Positions 61,658 to 64,000 of a stretch of DNA of 64,000 nucleotides are shown here, in pieces. This DNA is from an uncultured Chitinophaga sp. GTDB taxonomy: Bacteria > Bacteroidota > Bacteroidia > Chitinophagales > Chitinophagaceae. Under the pieces are notes generated by a model, which worked only from the letters and a program-made list of their open reading frames with translations, made no database searches and was not told where the DNA came from. Both the position numbers and the translations under genes were made by a program. The stretch covers positions 372,001 through 436,000 of the forward strand of contig NZ_CABHOU010000095.1 in the NCBI RefSeq assembly GCF_902168175.1, in the 5' to 3' direction. Each line of letters begins with the position of its first letter. Position 1 is the first letter of the stretch.

Positions 61658-61684
61658 AAACGGGGATTTTTCCCCGTTTTTTTT
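61658..61684. terminator. Terminator between the peroxiredoxin and rluA-type genes
   Basis: aaacgggga / tccccgttt arms with a short T loop and a T run on the plus strand. It lies between converging stops at 61567 and 61683. Confidence 0.75.
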
Positions 61685-62405
61685 ATGCCTTGTGCTTACG
61701 TAATTGCTGTAATACAGCCTGCATATCCTTTGGCAACGGAGCTTCCATTACCTGCTCCATACCGTGCATATCAGTAAAGCGAAGCTGGAAAGCGTGCAGT
61801 GCCAGGCGGCTTAGCAGCGGTTTTTCCTCTTCTGTATATTTCCCCAGTTTAAACTTCTTTTTGATCGCCGATAATTTAATGGGTGTTGCGGTGCCATATA
61901 ACTCGTCCACAGCAATAGGATGCCCCAGGTATTTCATGTGTACCCTGATCTGGTGGGTACGACCTGTGTGAATCTGTACTTTCACCAGGCTAAACAGGCT
62001 GAAATTTTCCAGTACTTCATAGTCGCTTAACGCCGGGCGGCCTTTCGCATTGGTAACCATTTTACCCTTCTGTACCGGGTGGTCCATGATGGGTTGGTCT
62101 ACACTGCCCTGCGTTGTAGGTAATTCTCCGTTTATAATCCCGAGATAGAATTTCTGTACGCCACGCGATTCAAACAACTGGGACAGGAATTTATGGGATG
62201 CTTCGTGTTTGGCAAACAGGATAAGCCCGCTGGTTTCACGGTCGAGGCGGTGTACGGTAAATATTTGCTCGTATTTCTTTTTCAGCAGGCCCTGGAGGGA
62301 GGCCAGTTCATTATCGTGCCTGTCCGGAATAGTAAGAAGGCCGGAAGGTTTATTCAAAGCAACAAAATCATCGTTTTCGAATAAGATGATATCTTCTATG
62401 CGCAT
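61683..62405 (-). CDS. RluA-family pseudouridine synthase
   Basis: A 240-residue RNA pseudouridine synthase. The catalytic Asp is in TVHRLDRETSGLILFAK (the HRLDRxTSG motif). KIQIHTGRTHQIR-like residues are seen as VQIHTGRTHQIRVHMKYLGH, and SRLALHAFQLRF also fits the family. It has no S4 domain and is short, like RluA-type enzymes of 23S rRNA or tRNA. The exact target position cannot be told. A terminator separates it from the rsuA-type gene upstream. Confidence 0.92.
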   Translation of the reverse strand: MRIEDIILFENDDFVALNKPSGLLTIPDRHDNELASLQGLLKKKYEQIFTVHRLDRETSGLILFAKHEASHKFLSQLFESRGVQKFYLGIINGELPTTQGSVDQPIMDHPVQKGKMVTNAKGRPALSDYEVLENFSLFSLVKVQIHTGRTHQIRVHMKYLGHPIAVDELYGTATPIKLSAIKKKFKLGKYTEEEKPLLSRLALHAFQLRFTDMHGMEQVMEAPLPKDMQAVLQQLRKHKA

Positions 62406-62438
62406 AATGTAATGTTGGGTAAATAGCGGAGAAAAAAC

Positions 62439-62459
62439 AGTCCCGGTTTTGCCGGGACT
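62439..62459 (-). terminator. Terminator of the RsuA/RluB-type pseudouridine synthase gene
   Basis: agtcccgg / ccgggact arms with loop ttttg. On the minus strand followed by GTTTTTTCTCC, 10 bp past the stop. Confidence 0.85.
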
Positions 62460-62468
62460 ATTTTGGTA

Positions 62469-64000
62469 TTATTTAAAGTGTTTCAGCAATATAACTTCCT
62501 TTTCTGTGAGGAAGCGCCATCTGCCACGGTTCACGTTCTTTTTGGTAAGACCGGCGTACATCACACGGTCCAGCTTTTCGACTTTGTACTCGAGGTGTTC
62601 GAAAATACGGCGAACGATACGGTTTTTACCGCTGTGGATTTCGATGCCGATTTCTGATTTGTCTTTACTGTCAACATAGCCCAAAGCGTCTACCAGCGTA
62701 ACGCCATCTTCCAGTTCCACACCTGCCAGTATTTTCTCGAAATCTGCTTTGGTCAGCGGTTTGTCGAGACCTACGTGGTATATCTTTTTGATATTGTGTT
62801 TAGGATGCGCCAGTTTCTGCGCCAGGTCACCATCGTTGGTAAGCAGCAGCAGTCCTGATGTGTTGCGGTCCAGGCGGCCAACAGGGAACACGCGTTCGTC
62901 TGTAGCATCGGCAACCAGTTCCATTACAGTCTGGCGGCCTTCAGGATCGTCGGTGGTAGTGATGTAACCTTTAGGTTTGTTTAACAGTACGTACACCAGG
63001 TTTTTGGAGATCGTGAGCTTTTTATCGTTCAGTTTCACCAGGTCCTTCGGTGTTACTTTGGTGGCGGGTTCCAGCACCTGTACGCCGTTTACGGTTACTT
63101 TACCATCCTTGATATAATCTACCGCTTTCCTGCGCGAACACAGGCCGCTATGGGCCAGGTACTTGTTCAACGGCATTTCGTCGGTGGCTTCTTTAGTGGC
63201 ATTTTTATCTCTAACCTCTATACGTTTACGACCGGGCTTTTTGTCCTTATCAGCCAGGAACTTTTCGGTCCTTTTCTTACGGGTTAAATTACCACGGGTT
63301 TCTTTGCCTTCGGGCCTGCGGCCTTTTTCGGTTTCAGCACCTTCCTTTTCGTAAGGCGCTTCGTCCGTCCAGTCGTCATCGATGTGTTTAGAGAAGTCGG
63401 GCATCTGTTCGCGAAGGTCTTCACGTTTAGGTTTGTCGCTTGCCCATATGTCGCCAAAGAAAGACTTAGGTTTCTCCTCGTCTTTCTTACGGCCTTTGCG
63501 GTCGGAATTATCTTTATCGCCGAAGCTTTTCTTTTCGAAAGGCTTCTTTTCGCGGTCTCCGTAAGGTTTACGGTCTTCACGATCGCCAAAGCTTTTCTTT
63601 TCGAAAGGCTTCTTTTCGCGGTCTCCGTAAGGTTTGCGCTCTTCACGATCGCCAAAGCTTTTCTTTTCGAAAGGCTTCTTTTCACGGTCTCCGTAAGGTT
63701 TGCGCTCTTCACGATCGCCAAAGCTTTTCTTTTCGAAAGGTTTCTTTTCACGGTCGCCGTAAGGTTTACGGTCTTCACGATCGCCGAAGCTTTTCTTTTC
63801 GAAAGGCTTTTTTTCGCGGTCTCCGTAAGGTTTACGGTCTTCACGATCGCCGAAACTTTTCTTTTCGAAAGGCTTTTTTTCGCGGTCACCATAAGGTTTA
63901 CGATCGTCCCTGTCGCCAAAGCTTTTCTTTTCGAAAGGCTTTTTGTCGCGGTCGCCGTAAGGTTTGCGGTCATCTTTATCTCCGAAGCTTTTCTTTCCGT
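62469..64000 (-). CDS. RsuA/RluB-family pseudouridine synthase with a 22-residue tandem-repeat N-terminal extension (5' end outside the window)
   Basis: The C-terminal about 240 residues are a complete RsuA/RluB/E/F enzyme: S4 RNA-binding domain (MPLNKYLAHSGLCSRRKAVD), VLLNKPKGYITTTDDPEGRQ, catalytic Asp in FPVGRLDRNTSGLLLLTNDG and EIGIEIHSGKNRIVRRIFEH. An ATG at 63404 exists, but the same frame stays open to the window edge and translates to a highly charged region (QEREDLREDLKPK...). It then gives at least seven copies of a 22-residue unit, KSFGDREDRKPYG + DREKKPFEK, encoded by 66-bp DNA repeats from about 63525 to 64000. I therefore extend the gene through the edge. The repeat is probably disordered and RNA-binding. 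Confidence 0.85.
   Translation of the reverse strand, partial: GKKSFGDKDDRKPYGDRDKKPFEKKSFGDRDDRKPYGDREKKPFEKKSFGDREDRKPYGDREKKPFEKKSFGDREDRKPYGDREKKPFEKKSFGDREERKPYGDREKKPFEKKSFGDREERKPYGDREKKPFEKKSFGDREDRKPYGDREKKPFEKKSFGDKDNSDRKGRKKDEEKPKSFFGDIWASDKPKREDLREQMPDFSKHIDDDWTDEAPYEKEGAETEKGRRPEGKETRGNLTRKKRTEKFLADKDKKPGRKRIEVRDKNATKEATDEMPLNKYLAHSGLCSRRKAVDYIKDGKVTVNGVQVLEPATKVTPKDLVKLNDKKLTISKNLVYVLLNKPKGYITTTDDPEGRQTVMELVADATDERVFPVGRLDRNTSGLLLLTNDGDLAQKLAHPKHNIKKIYHVGLDKPLTKADFEKILAGVELEDGVTLVDALGYVDSKDKSEIGIEIHSGKNRIVRRIFEHLEYKVEKLDRVMYAGLTKKNVNRGRWRFLTEKEVILLKHFK
63525..64000 (-). repeat. 66-bp coding tandem repeat
   Basis: At least seven units, each starting with gctttt at 63525, 63591, 63657, 63723, 63789, 63855 and 63921, with the next at 63987 cut by the window edge. 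Neighbouring units differ by a few silent or conservative changes. They encode the 22-residue repeat of the pseudouridine synthase N-terminus on the minus strand. Confidence 0.9.

Noticed and set aside
63284..63973. A minus-strand frame reading repeats such as KSLSKRKA
   Set aside because: It is an alternative frame of the 66-bp repeat. The frame continuous with the pseudouridine synthase gives the FGDRE/KPYGDRE repeat and stays open to the edge.
63525..64000. A CRISPR array because of regular 66-bp spacing
   Set aside because: The units are nearly identical throughout with no variable spacers, and they encode a protein repeat in frame.

Overview
The window looks like a chromosomal segment of a Bacteroidota bacterium, most likely Chitinophagaceae (Chitinophaga-like). 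Three things point there. Promoters fit the Bacteroidota pattern (TTTG, about 18-20 nt, TAnnTTTG) with no clear Shine-Dalgarno sequences. The gene set includes type IX secretion/gliding genes (gldJ, porU, porV, a PorP/SprF protein, gldA), BshA, DUF4292 and NupG-type MFS genes. Many exported proteins carry Bacteroidota-style signal peptides or lipoboxes. There are 53 probable genes plus one doubtful one, densely packed. I see no rRNA, tRNA, CRISPR array, intact insertion sequence or prophage.

Layout. 1-2.9 kb: truncated serC, a secreted zinc phospholipase/nuclease-like protein, a repeat-rich intergenic region and a DUF502 membrane protein, all on the minus strand. 3.1-9.9 kb: a TetR-TolC-adaptor-RND efflux operon whose promoter overlaps a perfect 12-bp inverted repeat. 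10.4-15.1 kb: an orphan HsdR-N-like nuclease, an AIM24-family protein, kynureninase and an unusual glycine-rich/2H-phosphoesterase fusion. 15.4-25.1 kb: a small exported protein, a lone 2-oxoacid:ferredoxin oxidoreductase alpha chain, an oxidoreductase and a nucleoside permease, nth, a FtsB/DivIC protein, enolase and gldA.

25.3-30.7 kb holds the most interesting group: a plus-strand cluster of two coiled-coil proteins (one with two membrane segments), a membrane-anchored solute-binding protein fused to an OmpA peptidoglycan-binding domain, and an ABC permease/ATPase pair. It reads as a cell-wall-tethered ABC system of unknown substrate. An M23 peptidase and a Bcp peroxiredoxin follow.

33.6-45.4 kb: the type IX secretion locus (gldJ divergent from porU-porV), then ispF, dut, a TPR lipoprotein, a DUF4292 lipoprotein and an EnvC-like protein that has lost most zinc ligands. 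45.4-59.2 kb: housekeeping and salvage genes (bshA, M28 peptidase, RsmI-like methyltransferase, EI24 protein, 3-methyladenine glycosylase, PorP/SprF, upp, a VWA lipoprotein-like protein, anmK, adenine deaminase, a LolA-like protein, a WYL regulator). 59.3-64 kb: an unknown protein, a candidate structured RNA, a poorly coding stretch, a 1-Cys peroxiredoxin and two pseudouridine synthases. The second synthase carries a long 22-residue tandem-repeat extension that runs off the window.

Between genes there is a dispersed 30-bp element (four copies, all next to transcription terminators), associated at two loci with arrays of 11-bp tandem units.
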